Positions 34,259-42,826 of a stretch of DNA of 64,000 bases are shown in pieces. The stretch is from Pseudomonas sp. CROZ-RG-20F-R04-15 (GTDB taxonomy: Bacteria; Pseudomonadota; Gammaproteobacteria; Pseudomonadales; Pseudomonadaceae). The position numbers and the translations under genes were made by a program. Below the pieces are notes generated by a model. The model did no database searches. It saw nothing but the letters and a program-made list of their open reading frames with translations, and had not been told where the DNA came from. The stretch spans positions 744,001 through 808,000 of the forward strand of contig NZ_JAKNQL010000001.1 in assembly GCF_022662375.1 (NCBI RefSeq), in the 5' to 3' direction. Numbering within the stretch: the first letter of the stretch is position 1; every line of letters begins with the position of its first letter.

Positions 34259-34846
34259 ATGAGTCGTGAAGCCCTGCAGGAATCGCTGTCCGCAGTGATG
34301 GATAACGAAGCGGACGAACTGGAATTGCGTCGAGTGCTCAATGCACTGGATGATGTTGATACCCGTGAGACCTGGGCTCGTTACCAGATCGCTCGGGCAG
34401 CCATGCACAAGGATCTGCTGCTTCCGCGTCTGGATATCGCTGCGGCAGTGTCTGCTGCACTGGAAGACGAAACGGCTCCGGCCAAAGTATCCCGTAGCCC
34501 ATGGCGCAACCTTGGCCGTCTGGCTGTTGCAGCCTCGGTGACTGTTGCCGTTCTGGCCGGTGTTCGCCTGTACAACCAGGACGAAATCGCTGGTGTCGAA
34601 CTGGCTCAGCAGTCCAATCAGCCAACCCTGGCCACTCCACAGGTCAAAGGTCCGGCTGTTCTGGCAGGCTATAGCGAGAGTTCGGAAGCCACTGGCCCGA
34701 TGGCTAACGGCGTACTGCAAGGTCAGCCAGGTTGGCACGATCAGCGTCTGCCAGGTTACTTGCGCCAGCACGCTCAACAGGCTGCACTGAAAGGTACTGA
34801 AAGCGCGCTGCCTTACGCACGTGCTGCAAGCCTGGAAAACCGTTAA
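34259..34846 (+). CDS. mucA: Anti-sigma factor MucA
   Basis: A 195-residue inner-membrane anti-sigma factor that holds AlgU. The cytoplasmic RseA-like N-terminus (MSREALQESLSAVMDNEADELELRRVL) is followed by a single TM at about 84-103 (LGRLAVAASVTVAVLAGVRLY) and a periplasmic tail that ends LENR. AlgW-type cleavage of such proteins recognises a short C-terminal motif exposed on misfolded envelope proteins. The gene is full length with no mucoidy-type frameshift. Confidence 0.95.
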   Translation: MSREALQESLSAVMDNEADELELRRVLNALDDVDTRETWARYQIARAAMHKDLLLPRLDIAAAVSAALEDETAPAKVSRSPWRNLGRLAVAASVTVAVLAGVRLYNQDEIAGVELAQQSNQPTLATPQVKGPAVLAGYSESSEATGPMANGVLQGQPGWHDQRLPGYLRQHAQQAALKGTESALPYARAASLENR

Positions 34847-34854
34847 GGAGGATC

Positions 34855-35820
34855 ATGCGCGCCATACCTCTACTTTCGCTTCTGCTAAGTGGCTGGTTCA
34901 TTGTTCCAGCCCACGCTGACGAGGCCCAGGACTGGTTGACCCGTCTGGGCCAGGCCGAGCAGCAGCAAAGCTTTCACGGCACATTCGTTTACGAGCGTAA
35001 CGGTAGCTTTTCTACCCATAACATCTGGCATCGCGTCCAGAATGGCCAGGTCCGCGAGCGTTTACTCCAGCTCGACGGCTCGGCGCAGGAAGTCGTGCGC
35101 GTTGATGGACATACTCAATGCGTCAGCGGCACCCTGATTGCCGGGCTGGGGGATTCTCCGAACTCAGCCGCTCGTCCTCTCGATCCGCAAAAGCTGAAAA
35201 ACTGGTATGACCTTGCCGTCATCGGCAAATCGCGCGTGGCTGGGCGAGACGCAGTGATCGTATCGCTGACGCCTCGCGATCAGCATCGTTACGGCTTTGA
35301 ATTGCATCTGGACAAGAAAACCGGCCTGCCGCTGAAGTCGTTGTTGCTGAACGACAAAGGGCAGTTGCTCGAGCGCTTCCAGTTCACCAGTCTTGATACT
35401 GACGACGTCCCTTCGGACAAAGATTTGCAGGCGGATGCCGACTGTAAAGCGATTACGCTCGACAGCGACAAGGCTTCGGCCGTCAAGACTGCACAGGTCT
35501 GGCACTCTGAATGGCTGCCGCCGGGTTTTGAATTGACCAGCAGCACCTCGCACAAAGATCCGGAAACCAAGACTCAGGTCAACAGCTTGCTGTATGACGA
35601 CGGTCTGGCGCGTTTTTCGGTTTTCCTTGAGCCATTGAACGGCGCAACCGTTACTGACACGCGGACTCAACTGGGCCCGACCGTTGCCGTTTCCCGTCGC
35701 CTGACCACGCCCGAAGGCGAGATGATGGTGACGGTGGTCGGTGAAATTCCGATTGGCACCGCCGAACGAATTGCTCTGTCGATGCGTAACACTGATGGCA
35801 CTGCCACCAGCAAGCAGTGA
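34855..35820 (+). CDS. mucB: Periplasmic sensor MucB
   Basis: A 321-residue RseB-like protein. Signal peptide MRAIPLLSLLLSGWFIVPAHA, then two MucB/RseB domains (WLTRLGQAEQQQSFHGTFVYERNG in the first; TAQVWHSEWLPPGFELTSS opening the second). It binds MucA in the periplasm and protects it from cleavage. It starts 8 bases after mucA with AAGGAGG before the ATG. Confidence 0.95.
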   Translation: MRAIPLLSLLLSGWFIVPAHADEAQDWLTRLGQAEQQQSFHGTFVYERNGSFSTHNIWHRVQNGQVRERLLQLDGSAQEVVRVDGHTQCVSGTLIAGLGDSPNSAARPLDPQKLKNWYDLAVIGKSRVAGRDAVIVSLTPRDQHRYGFELHLDKKTGLPLKSLLLNDKGQLLERFQFTSLDTDDVPSDKDLQADADCKAITLDSDKASAVKTAQVWHSEWLPPGFELTSSTSHKDPETKTQVNSLLYDDGLARFSVFLEPLNGATVTDTRTQLGPTVAVSRRLTTPEGEMMVTVVGEIPIGTAERIALSMRNTDGTATSKQ

Positions 35821-35914
35821 GCTGATTCAGTCACTACCACTTCTTCATCGAGACGTAGATGAAATGTTTGCTGAGCATTTTCATTTGCAAATAACCCGAA
35901 AATTTTTTATAGGT

Positions 35915-35932
35915 CAGAGCCTCACGGCTCTG
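35915..35932 (+). terminator. Hairpin between mucB and mucD
   Basis: CAGAGCC (35915-35921), loop TCAC, GGCTCTG (35926-35932), followed by a loose T-rich stretch. It may reduce read-through from mucB into mucD. The 209-base gap between these genes contains no mucC. Confidence 0.45.
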
Positions 35933-36029
35933 GCCTTGTTTGTTGTTGCCGGAACAAAAATGCCGGTCGGTGGTTTACGGTGTTCCTTGCTCCATATCGC
36001 TTAACCCTGCTCGTCGTAACGGGAGCTGT

Positions 36030-37463
36030 ATGTCGATACCAAGTTTGAAATCTTATCTCTCCATTTTCGCCACTGTGCTGTTGCTCGGTCAGGTGGTCCC
36101 TGCTGCGCAAGCGGCCGATCTGCCTGACTTCACCCAATTGGTCGAACAAGCTTCGCCAGCTGTGGTGAACATCAGTACCACGCAGAAACTGCCGGATCGC
36201 AAAGTGAACCAGCAGATGCCTGACCTGGAAGGCCTGCCGCCGATGCTGCGCGAGTTCTTCGAACGTGGCATGCCGCCTCAGCAGCGTTCGCCGGGCGGCG
36301 GTGGTCGGCAGCGTGAAGCGCAGTCGCTGGGTTCGGGCTTCATCATTTCTCCGGACGGTTACATCCTCACCAACAATCATGTGATTGCCGATGCCGACGA
36401 AATCCTCGTCCGCCTCGCCGACCGCAGCGAAATGAAAGCCAAACTGATCGGCACCGACCCGCGCTCCGACGTGGCTTTGCTGAAAATTGAAGGCAAAGAT
36501 CTGCCGGTGCTCAAACTCGGCAAATCCCAAGACCTGAAAGCCGGTCAGTGGGTCGTCGCGATCGGTTCGCCATTCGGTTTTGACCATACCGTGACTCAGG
36601 GCATCGTCAGCGCCGTCGGCCGCAGTCTGCCGAACGAAAACTATGTGCCGTTCATTCAGACCGACGTGCCGATCAACCCGGGTAACTCCGGTGGTCCGCT
36701 GTTCAACCTGAACGGTGAAGTGGTCGGGATCAACTCGCAGATATATACCCGCTCCGGCGGCTTTATGGGCGTGTCGTTTGCGATTCCGATCGATGTAGCG
36801 ATGGACGTTTCCAATCAGCTGAAAAGCGGCGGCAAAGTCAGCCGTGGCTGGTTGGGCGTGGTCATCCAGGAAGTTAACAAGGATCTCGCCGAGTCGTTCG
36901 GTCTGGAGAAGCCAGCCGGCGCGCTGGTTGCGCAGATTCAGGATGATGGCCCGGCAGCCAAGGGTGGCCTGCAAGTTGGCGACGTGATCCTGAGCATGAA
37001 CGGCCAGCCGATCGTCATGTCTGCTGACCTGCCGCATCTGGTCGGCGCACTGAAAGCTGGCGCCAAAGCCAATCTGGAAGTGATTCGTGAAGGCAAGCGC
37101 AAGAACGTCGAGCTGACGGTCGGCGCGATCCCTGACGAAGACAAAGAGCTTGATGCGCTGCCGAAGTCCGGCGCTGAAAGTACCAGCAACCGCCTCGGTG
37201 TTTCGGTGGGCGAGCTGACCGCCGAGCAGAAGAAAACCTACGACCTCAAAGGTGGTGTGGTGATCAAGGAAGTGCAGGACGGTCCTGCGGCGTTGATCGG
37301 TCTGCAGCCAGGTGACGTGATCACGCACCTGAACAATCAAGCCATCGGCTCTTCCAAGGAGTTCGGCGAGATCGCCAAAGCGCTGCCGAAGAACCGTTCG
37401 GTGTCGATGCGCGTGCTGCGTCAAGGTCGCGCCAGCTTCATCACCTTCAAGCTGGCTGAATAA
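36030..37463 (+). CDS. mucD: Periplasmic serine protease MucD (DegP family)
   Basis: A 477-residue HtrA/DegP-type protease. Signal peptide to about residue 29 (VVPAAQA), catalytic triad His117 (NNHVIADADE), Asp147 (DPRSDVALLKI), Ser220 (NPGNSGGPLF), then two PDZ domains (about 265-355 and 375-470, with GVVIQEVNK and GVVIKEVQDGP). It degrades misfolded periplasmic proteins and limits AlgU activation. A longer frame to 35940 was rejected because the signal peptide starts at 36030 behind GGGAG. Confidence 0.95.
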   Translation: MSIPSLKSYLSIFATVLLLGQVVPAAQAADLPDFTQLVEQASPAVVNISTTQKLPDRKVNQQMPDLEGLPPMLREFFERGMPPQQRSPGGGGRQREAQSLGSGFIISPDGYILTNNHVIADADEILVRLADRSEMKAKLIGTDPRSDVALLKIEGKDLPVLKLGKSQDLKAGQWVVAIGSPFGFDHTVTQGIVSAVGRSLPNENYVPFIQTDVPINPGNSGGPLFNLNGEVVGINSQIYTRSGGFMGVSFAIPIDVAMDVSNQLKSGGKVSRGWLGVVIQEVNKDLAESFGLEKPAGALVAQIQDDGPAAKGGLQVGDVILSMNGQPIVMSADLPHLVGALKAGAKANLEVIREGKRKNVELTVGAIPDEDKELDALPKSGAESTSNRLGVSVGELTAEQKKTYDLKGGVVIKEVQDGPAALIGLQPGDVITHLNNQAIGSSKEFGEIAKALPKNRSVSMRVLRQGRASFITFKLAE

Positions 37464-37484
37464 TTCAGCGGTAAGGTAAAAAAG

Positions 37485-37512
37485 AAACCGCCTCGAAAGA
37501 GGCGGTTTTTTT
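37485..37512. terminator. Rho-independent terminator of the algU cluster
   Basis: AAACCGCCTC, loop GAAA, GAGGCGGTTT followed by T to 37512. It lies 21 bases after the mucD stop and also faces the convergent bepA-like gene. Confidence 0.9.
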
Positions 37513-37544
37513 ATGCCTGAAGCTTTTGCCTTGCCCGGTAAGAC

Positions 37545-38978
37545 TCAGCCCATCATGTCCTTGATCATGCGCTCCTGCTCCATCAGCTCCCGCTGACGAG
37601 CATCGATGCGTGAAGACAGTGGGAAGTTGCTGCCTGCCTTGCGCTTGGCGAAATCGAGCTGCTGGATCGCCTGACGATAATCACCCACCAGTGCGAAGTA
37701 CTCGGCACGCGCCTGGTGCAGGCCGATGATGTTGCCCGACAAACCACGGGTTTCGGCGACTTGATACCAGACATCCGGATCATCCGGACGTGACTTGAGC
37801 AATGCTTCCAGCGCCTTTTCGGCATCAGGTGCGCGATTCTGTTTAAGCAACAGATCCACTCGAACCTGATTCAACGGATAGTTGCCCGGGTATTGTGTGA
37901 GCATCCGGTCAACCCGCGATTGCGCATCCGGCAAACGATTGTTGGTAATGTCCAGATCCACCTGCGCGAGGTTGTAAATGATCTCGTTCGGCGAGGTCGC
38001 CAGCAATTGCTTGAGATTCTCGCGAGCCTCGTTCAGCTGGCCGCCCTTGATCTGCGCAATCGCCAGACCGTAACGCGCCACATCGTTGTTCGGGTTTTCG
38101 TCCAGTTGCGCACGGAAACGCTTGGCACCCAGGCCAGGGGTTTCTTCGTAGATCAACTGCACGCGGGCGCGGATCAGTTGATAGCGCTTGGAGTCTTCGA
38201 TACCGCCTGGCTTGGCCTGTTCGGCGCGGTTGCGGGTATCGGCGATACGCGATTCGGTGACCGGGTGAGTCAGCAGGAATTCCGGGGGCTTGGCGTCGAA
38301 ACGGTATTGACGCATCAGGCGCTCGAACATGGTCGGCATCGAGCGCGGATCGTAGCCGGCCTTTTCCAGATTGAGAATGCCGATACGGTCGGCTTCCTGT
38401 TCGTTCTGGCGGGAGAAGGTGCGTTGCGATTGAATCGCCGCTGCCTGCGTACCGGCAATTGTGGCGATGCCTGCGTCACCGCCACCGGCCGCCGCGATGA
38501 CGATGCCGGCCAGCAGCGCAGCCATCATCGGCACCTGCATCCGCTGTGAGGCTTCGACGCCACGAGCAAAGTGGCGTTGCGACAAGTGAGCCAGTTCGTG
38601 CGCCAGTACCGAAGCGTATTCGCCCTCGGTCTGCGCATTGAGGAACAGACCGCCGTTGACCCCGACCACACCGCCCGGCGCCGCGAAGGCGTTGAGTTGC
38701 GGGCTGTTGATCAGAATGAACTCAAGACGCCGGTCAGTGACCTGGCTGGTCTCCACCAGTTTGTAGACGCTGGATTCGACGTAGTCCTTGAGTTGCGGAT
38801 CGTTGAGCTGGGAAACCTGGCTACGCAACATCGCCAGCCAGGCGCGGCCGAGCTGATATTCCTGTTGCGGCGAGACAATGGCAGAACTGGCGTCGCCGAG
38901 TGACGGCAGATCGTCGGCAAAGCCTGGTGAGGCGAGCAGGCAAGCGAGCGTCAGCAGGGTAGGGCGCAGAAAAGTCAT
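37545..38978 (-). CDS. bepA: M48 metalloprotease with TPR repeats (BepA/YfgC-like)
   Basis: A 477-residue periplasmic zinc protease and chaperone for outer-membrane protein assembly. Signal peptide MTFLRPTLLTLACLLASPGFA, zinc motif HELAH at 127-131 with downstream third ligand in NEQEADRIG, and C-terminal TPR repeats from about 300 on (PNNDVARYGLAIAQIKGGQLNEA). Start at 38976-38978. Thematically linked to mucD on the other side of the terminator. Confidence 0.92.
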   Translation of the reverse strand: MTFLRPTLLTLACLLASPGFADDLPSLGDASSAIVSPQQEYQLGRAWLAMLRSQVSQLNDPQLKDYVESSVYKLVETSQVTDRRLEFILINSPQLNAFAAPGGVVGVNGGLFLNAQTEGEYASVLAHELAHLSQRHFARGVEASQRMQVPMMAALLAGIVIAAAGGGDAGIATIAGTQAAAIQSQRTFSRQNEQEADRIGILNLEKAGYDPRSMPTMFERLMRQYRFDAKPPEFLLTHPVTESRIADTRNRAEQAKPGGIEDSKRYQLIRARVQLIYEETPGLGAKRFRAQLDENPNNDVARYGLAIAQIKGGQLNEARENLKQLLATSPNEIIYNLAQVDLDITNNRLPDAQSRVDRMLTQYPGNYPLNQVRVDLLLKQNRAPDAEKALEALLKSRPDDPDVWYQVAETRGLSGNIIGLHQARAEYFALVGDYRQAIQQLDFAKRKAGSNFPLSSRIDARQRELMEQERMIKDMMG

Positions 38979-39076
38979 GCACAAAGCCTTAGAAGACAAA
39001 GACCTTACTGTAGCCGGACACCGGAGCTGCGACCAGATATTCTAGGCAGCTCGACGACCCGGACCGGAGTGACGCA

Positions 39077-39316
39077 ATGACCGACGCTGTAGCCCATGAC
39101 GTGGAACTGGACGCCAGTGGCCTGAATTGTCCGTTGCCGTTGCTCAAGGCAAAAATGGAACTCAACAAGCTCAAGAGTGGCGCCGTTCTCAAGGTGATCG
39201 CTACCGATGCAGGCTCGCAGCGCGACTTTCGCACCTTTGCCAGGTTGGCCGGTCATACCCTGCTGCGCGAAGAAGACGAAGCAGGCATTTACCGTTACTG
39301 GTTGAAAAAGGCCTGA
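39077..39316 (+). CDS. TusA family sulfur-transfer protein
   Basis: A 79-residue SirA/TusA-fold protein with the cysteine motif LNCPLPLLKAK (Cys at about residue 18). TusA-type proteins carry persulfide sulfur for tRNA thiolation or molybdenum cofactor synthesis. Pseudomonas has more than one paralogue, so tusA itself is not claimed. It is 31 bases upstream of the perM-like gene. Confidence 0.9.
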   Translation: MTDAVAHDVELDASGLNCPLPLLKAKMELNKLKSGAVLKVIATDAGSQRDFRTFARLAGHTLLREEDEAGIYRYWLKKA

Positions 39317-39347
39317 ACTCACAGCGTAAAAGACCTAAGGATTATTG

Positions 39348-40418
39348 ATGTTCAAAGTGTTACGCGACTGGATTCAGCGCTATTTCTCCGATGAAGAAGC
39401 GGTGGTGCTGGCGGTGCTGCTGTTTCTCGCCTTCACAGCGGTGCTCACTCTCGGCGGTATGCTCGCGCCGGTGCTGGCGGGGATGGTGCTGGCGTATCTG
39501 ATGCAAGGCCTGGTGGTCACGCTGGAACGCCTGCGTGTGCCGGGTGGCGTGGCGGTAGGGTTGGTGTTTGCGCTGTTCATGGGCGTGCTGATGCTGTTTA
39601 TCGTCGTGGTGCTGCCGTTGCTCTGGCATCAGTTGATCACGCTGTTCAACGAGCTGCCGGGCATGCTCGCCAAATGGCAATCGCTGCTGTTATTGCTGCC
39701 AGAGCGTTATCCGCATCTGGTGTCCGATGAGCAGGTGTTGCAGGCGATCGAGGCGGCGCGTGGCGAGATCGGCAAGTTCGGCCAGTGGGCGCTGACATTC
39801 TCACTGTCGAGTCTGCCGCTGCTGGTGAACATCATGATTTATCTGGTTCTGGTGCCGATTCTGGTGTTCTTCTTCCTCAAGGATCGGGTCATGATCGGCG
39901 AATGGGTGCGTGGCTACTTGCCGCGTGAGCGTGCGTTGATCACCCGGGTTGCGCAGGAAATGAACCGGCAGATTGCCAACTACATTCGCGGCAAGGTCAT
40001 CGAGATCGTGATTTGTGGTGGCGTGACCTACATCGCTTTTGTGGCGCTCGGATTGAATTATGCGGCGCTGCTGGCGTTGCTGGTCGGTGTGTCGGTAGTG
40101 GTGCCGTATGTTGGCGCGGTGGTGGTGACCGTGCCGGTGTTGCTGATCGCGCTGTTTCAGTGGGGCTGGAGCGATCAGTTCATCTATTTGATGGCGGTGT
40201 ACGGAATCATCCAGACACTGGATGGCAACGTGCTGGTGCCGTTGCTGTTCTCGGAGGCAGTCAACCTGCACCCGGTCGCAATTATCTGCGCGGTGCTGTT
40301 GTTTGGCGGGTTGTGGGGATTCTGGGGGGTGTTCTTCGCGATTCCGCTGGCGACGCTGTTCAAGGCTGTACTGGATGCGTGGCCGCGCCAGGAACCGGCG
40401 GTGGCACCACTACTGTAG
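39348..40418 (+). CDS. AI-2E family transporter (PerM-like)
   Basis: A 356-residue inner-membrane protein with about eight membrane segments of the AI-2E transporter/PerM family (PF01594). The conserved end GxxxxPLLFSEAVNLHPVAIICAVLLFGGLWGFWGVFFAIPLATLFKAV is intact. Substrates are debated in the family. The ATG follows CCTAAGG; a TTG one codon before is not needed. Possibly cotranscribed with the TusA-like gene. Confidence 0.9.
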   Translation: MFKVLRDWIQRYFSDEEAVVLAVLLFLAFTAVLTLGGMLAPVLAGMVLAYLMQGLVVTLERLRVPGGVAVGLVFALFMGVLMLFIVVVLPLLWHQLITLFNELPGMLAKWQSLLLLLPERYPHLVSDEQVLQAIEAARGEIGKFGQWALTFSLSSLPLLVNIMIYLVLVPILVFFFLKDRVMIGEWVRGYLPRERALITRVAQEMNRQIANYIRGKVIEIVICGGVTYIAFVALGLNYAALLALLVGVSVVVPYVGAVVVTVPVLLIALFQWGWSDQFIYLMAVYGIIQTLDGNVLVPLLFSEAVNLHPVAIICAVLLFGGLWGFWGVFFAIPLATLFKAVLDAWPRQEPAVAPLL

Positions 40419-40447
40419 CGATTGATCCAGATTTTGCAGGAAGGCTA

Positions 40448-40528
40448 TTCGCGAGCAGGCTCGCTCCCACACTTGATCGATTCGCCCATGCGAACACGGT
40501 TTAATGTGGGAGCGAGCCTGCTCGCGAA
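40448..40528. repeat. Inverted REP doublet (REPIN), AGGC variant
   Basis: TTCGCGAGCAGGCTCGCTCC (40448 on) and its exact inverse ending at 40528; both arms have the AGGC core. Between convergent perM-like and bcp genes. Confidence 0.92.
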
Positions 40529-40555
40529 GCCGTCAGTAAAAATGACGCAAAAACA

Positions 40556-41029
40556 TCAGGCCTTGTTCAGATCCTGAGCAGCAGCCAGAACGGCATCCAC
40601 GTGCCCGGGCACTTTCACACCGCGCCATTCCTGACGCAGCACACCGTCCTTATCAATCAGGAACGTGCTGCGATCAACGCCCAGGTATTCCTTGCCGTAC
40701 AGCTTCTTCAACTTGATCACGTCAAACAGCTGGCAGACGGCTTCGTCCTTGTCGCTGATCAACTCGAACGGAAACTCCTGCTTGCACTTGAAGTTCTCGT
40801 GGGATTTCAGGCTGTCGCGGGAGATTCCGAAAATCTCGGTATTGGCAGCCTTGAACGCGGCGTACTGATCACGAAAGCCCTGGCCTTCGGTGGTGCAGCC
40901 CGGCGTGCTGTCCTTCGGGTAGAAGTAGATCACCACTTGTTTGCCCTTCAGGGCAGACAGGCTGACAGTCTGCCCACTGGTGGCAGGTGCTGCGAAATCG
41001 GCAACCGGTTGGTCGATGACAACGGCCAT
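40556..41029 (-). CDS. bcp: Thiol peroxidase Bcp (PrxQ)
   Basis: A 157-residue peroxiredoxin reducing hydroperoxides with thioredoxin. The peroxidatic Cys is in KDSTPGCTTEGQGFRD (about residue 45), and the FFYPKD-like strand before it is present. A second cysteine at FKCKQEF and the LFDVIKLKKLYGKEYLGVDRSTFLIDKDG stretch are typical. It lies 10 bases downstream of the gcvR-like gene, likely one transcript. Confidence 0.95.
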   Translation of the reverse strand: MAVVIDQPVADFAAPATSGQTVSLSALKGKQVVIYFYPKDSTPGCTTEGQGFRDQYAAFKAANTEIFGISRDSLKSHENFKCKQEFPFELISDKDEAVCQLFDVIKLKKLYGKEYLGVDRSTFLIDKDGVLRQEWRGVKVPGHVDAVLAAAQDLNKA

Positions 41030-41039
41030 GAAAGCTTCC

Positions 41040-41600
41040 TTACATTGGGTTCTGTGGGCGCCAAGGCTCGATCAGTGCGTCCAGGTTCATCGCATCGGAG
41101 AAGTCGAGGAACTGGTCGCGCAGCCAACTGATCTGGGTGCCGGCCGGCAGGGTCACGGTGAACGTGGCGTTGAGCATGGTGCCGCCGGTCTGTGGCGCCT
41201 GATAGGTGTCGCAGGTCAGGTTTTCCAGCTCGACGTTGTGATCCATGAAGAACTGGCACAACTCATTGATGATGTCCGGGCGATACGCCGAACTGACGTA
41301 AGCCACGTACGGCAGCGCCTGCGGACGATTTTCCAGCGGCGCGCTGCGCACCACGTTGACGGTGAAAGCGTGTTTCTTGGACAGGCCCGACAGACTGCCT
41401 TCCAGGCGAGCAAGGGCGTCCCAGCTGCCGGAGACCTCAAGGATCAGCGCACTGCATTCGCCATGGCGAGTCAGGCGCGAAGTAACCACGGCGCAGCGAT
41501 TTTCATGGCTGGCGCGGCACAGGACGTTAGTCAGCTCCATGGGGTTGGCGCCAAGGGCACTGATGACAAGGAATTGTTCGCGAACTGTGGGGGTGGACAT
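41040..41600 (-). CDS. gcvR: Glycine cleavage system transcriptional repressor-like ACT protein
   Basis: A 186-residue protein made of two ACT domains (QFLVISALGANPMELTNVLCRASHENRCAVVTSRLTRHG and ALPYVAYVSSAYRPDIINELCQFFMDHNVELENL). E. coli GcvR binds GcvA and glycine to repress glycine cleavage; the exact role in Pseudomonas is inferred from similarity. Operon with bcp and divergent from dapA. Confidence 0.85.
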   Translation of the reverse strand: MSTPTVREQFLVISALGANPMELTNVLCRASHENRCAVVTSRLTRHGECSALILEVSGSWDALARLEGSLSGLSKKHAFTVNVVRSAPLENRPQALPYVAYVSSAYRPDIINELCQFFMDHNVELENLTCDTYQAPQTGGTMLNATFTVTLPAGTQISWLRDQFLDFSDAMNLDALIEPWRPQNPM

Positions 41601-41727
41601 GCAGCATTCCTAAAGCGATGAGCGGTCGGTAGGTTTACGCGCGTTGGCTGCCGGGGAGTGCCTGTTGTGGCCGTCCGTACTAAAAGACCCGGCAAGCGCT
41701 CGCGGCTCGCTCCACTATAGCGGGAGC

Positions 41728-41742
41728 GCGTCGATGCGACGC
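41728..41742. promoter_or_regulatory. Short hairpin in the gcvR-dapA intergenic region
   Basis: GCGTCG (41728-41733), ATG, CGACGC (41737-41742) in the 330-base divergent gap. On the minus strand TATAGT nearby could serve as a -10 for gcvR. No other clear site was seen. Confidence 0.25.
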
Positions 41743-41930
41743 AGGAACGGGGTCTGGGAGGCCGTAAAGGAAGGCTGAAACCCGGCGTACAAGCTGATCA
41801 GTACCGATCAAAGTCTGAAGGGTAGCGAAAAGCGACGCCAAGGGGAATGGCGGCAGCGCAGTACTTCGCTTGTGCAAGCATCTTGGCGCCAGTACCATTA
41901 CCGCTCTCTTTTTCCGGCAGGAGCGGTTTC

Positions 41931-42809
41931 ATGATTGCGGGCAGTATGGTGGCACTGGTCACTCCCATGGATGCACAAGGGCGTCTTGACTGGGACAGCC
42001 TCAGCAAACTCGTGGACTTCCATCTCAAGAACGGCACCCATGCCATTGTCGCGGTCGGTACTACCGGCGAGTCGGCAACCCTTGATGTTGAAGAACACAT
42101 CGCCGTCATCAAAGCCGTGGTCAAACAGGTTGCCGGGCGCATTCCGGTCATCGCCGGCACTGGCGCCAACTCGACCCGCGAAGCCGTCGAGCTGACCCGC
42201 AACGCTAAAGAAGCCGGCGCCGATGCCTGCCTGCTGGTCGTGCCGTACTACAACAAGCCGACCCAGGAAGGCTTGTACCAGCACTTCAAGTACATCGCTG
42301 AAGCGGTCGACATTCCACAGATTCTCTACAACGTTCCTGGCCGCACGTCTTGCGACATGCAGGCCGAGACCGTGATTCGCCTGTCTACGGTGCCGAACAT
42401 CATCGGCATCAAGGAAGCCACCGGCGACCTGAAACGCGCCAAGGCGATCATCGATGGTGTGAGCAAGGATTTCATCGTGCTGTCCGGCGATGATCCGACC
42501 GCCGTTGAACTGATCCTGCTGGGCGGTAAAGGCAACATCTCCGTGACCGCCAACGTCGCGCCGCGCGAAATGGCCGACCTGTGCGAGGCCGCGCTGAAAG
42601 GCGACGCCGACACCGCACGGGCGATCAACGAAAAACTGATGCCGCTGCACAAAGACCTGTTCATCGAAGCCAACCCCATTCCGGTGAAGTGGGCTTTGGT
42701 TGAAATGGGCCTGATGCACGAAGGCATCCGCCTGCCACTGACCTGGCTGAGCACACCTTGTCATGAAACGCTTCGCACGGCCCTGCGCCAGTGCAGCGTC
42801 CTGGTTTAA
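41931..42809 (+). CDS. dapA: 4-hydroxy-tetrahydrodipicolinate synthase
   Basis: A 292-residue TIM-barrel aldolase condensing pyruvate and aspartate semialdehyde in lysine and diaminopimelate synthesis. Key residues are visible: GTTGES with Thr44-Thr45, Tyr107 in VPYYNKPTQ, Tyr133 and Arg138 in LYNVPGRTS, and Schiff-base Lys161 in [15 protein letters not shown] precedes the ATG; the frame to 41847 was rejected. It is followed by bamC after 17 bases, as in E. coli dapA-bamC. Confidence 0.97.
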   Translation: MIAGSMVALVTPMDAQGRLDWDSLSKLVDFHLKNGTHAIVAVGTTGESATLDVEEHIAVIKAVVKQVAGRIPVIAGTGANSTREAVELTRNAKEAGADACLLVVPYYNKPTQEGLYQHFKYIAEAVDIPQILYNVPGRTSCDMQAETVIRLSTVPNIIGIKEATGDLKRAKAIIDGVSKDFIVLSGDDPTAVELILLGGKGNISVTANVAPREMADLCEAALKGDADTARAINEKLMPLHKDLFIEANPIPVKWALVEMGLMHEGIRLPLTWLSTPCHETLRTALRQCSVLV

Positions 42810-42826
42810 TTGAGGAAGTACAACGC

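Noticed and set aside
35821..36029. Remnant of mucC between mucB and mucD
   Set aside because: All frames in this gap are short and none shows mucC-like membrane segments, so a pseudogene cannot be supported.
35922..37424. 500-codon open frame antisense to mucD
   Set aside because: Shadow of mucD; mucD has its full catalytic triad and PDZ domains.
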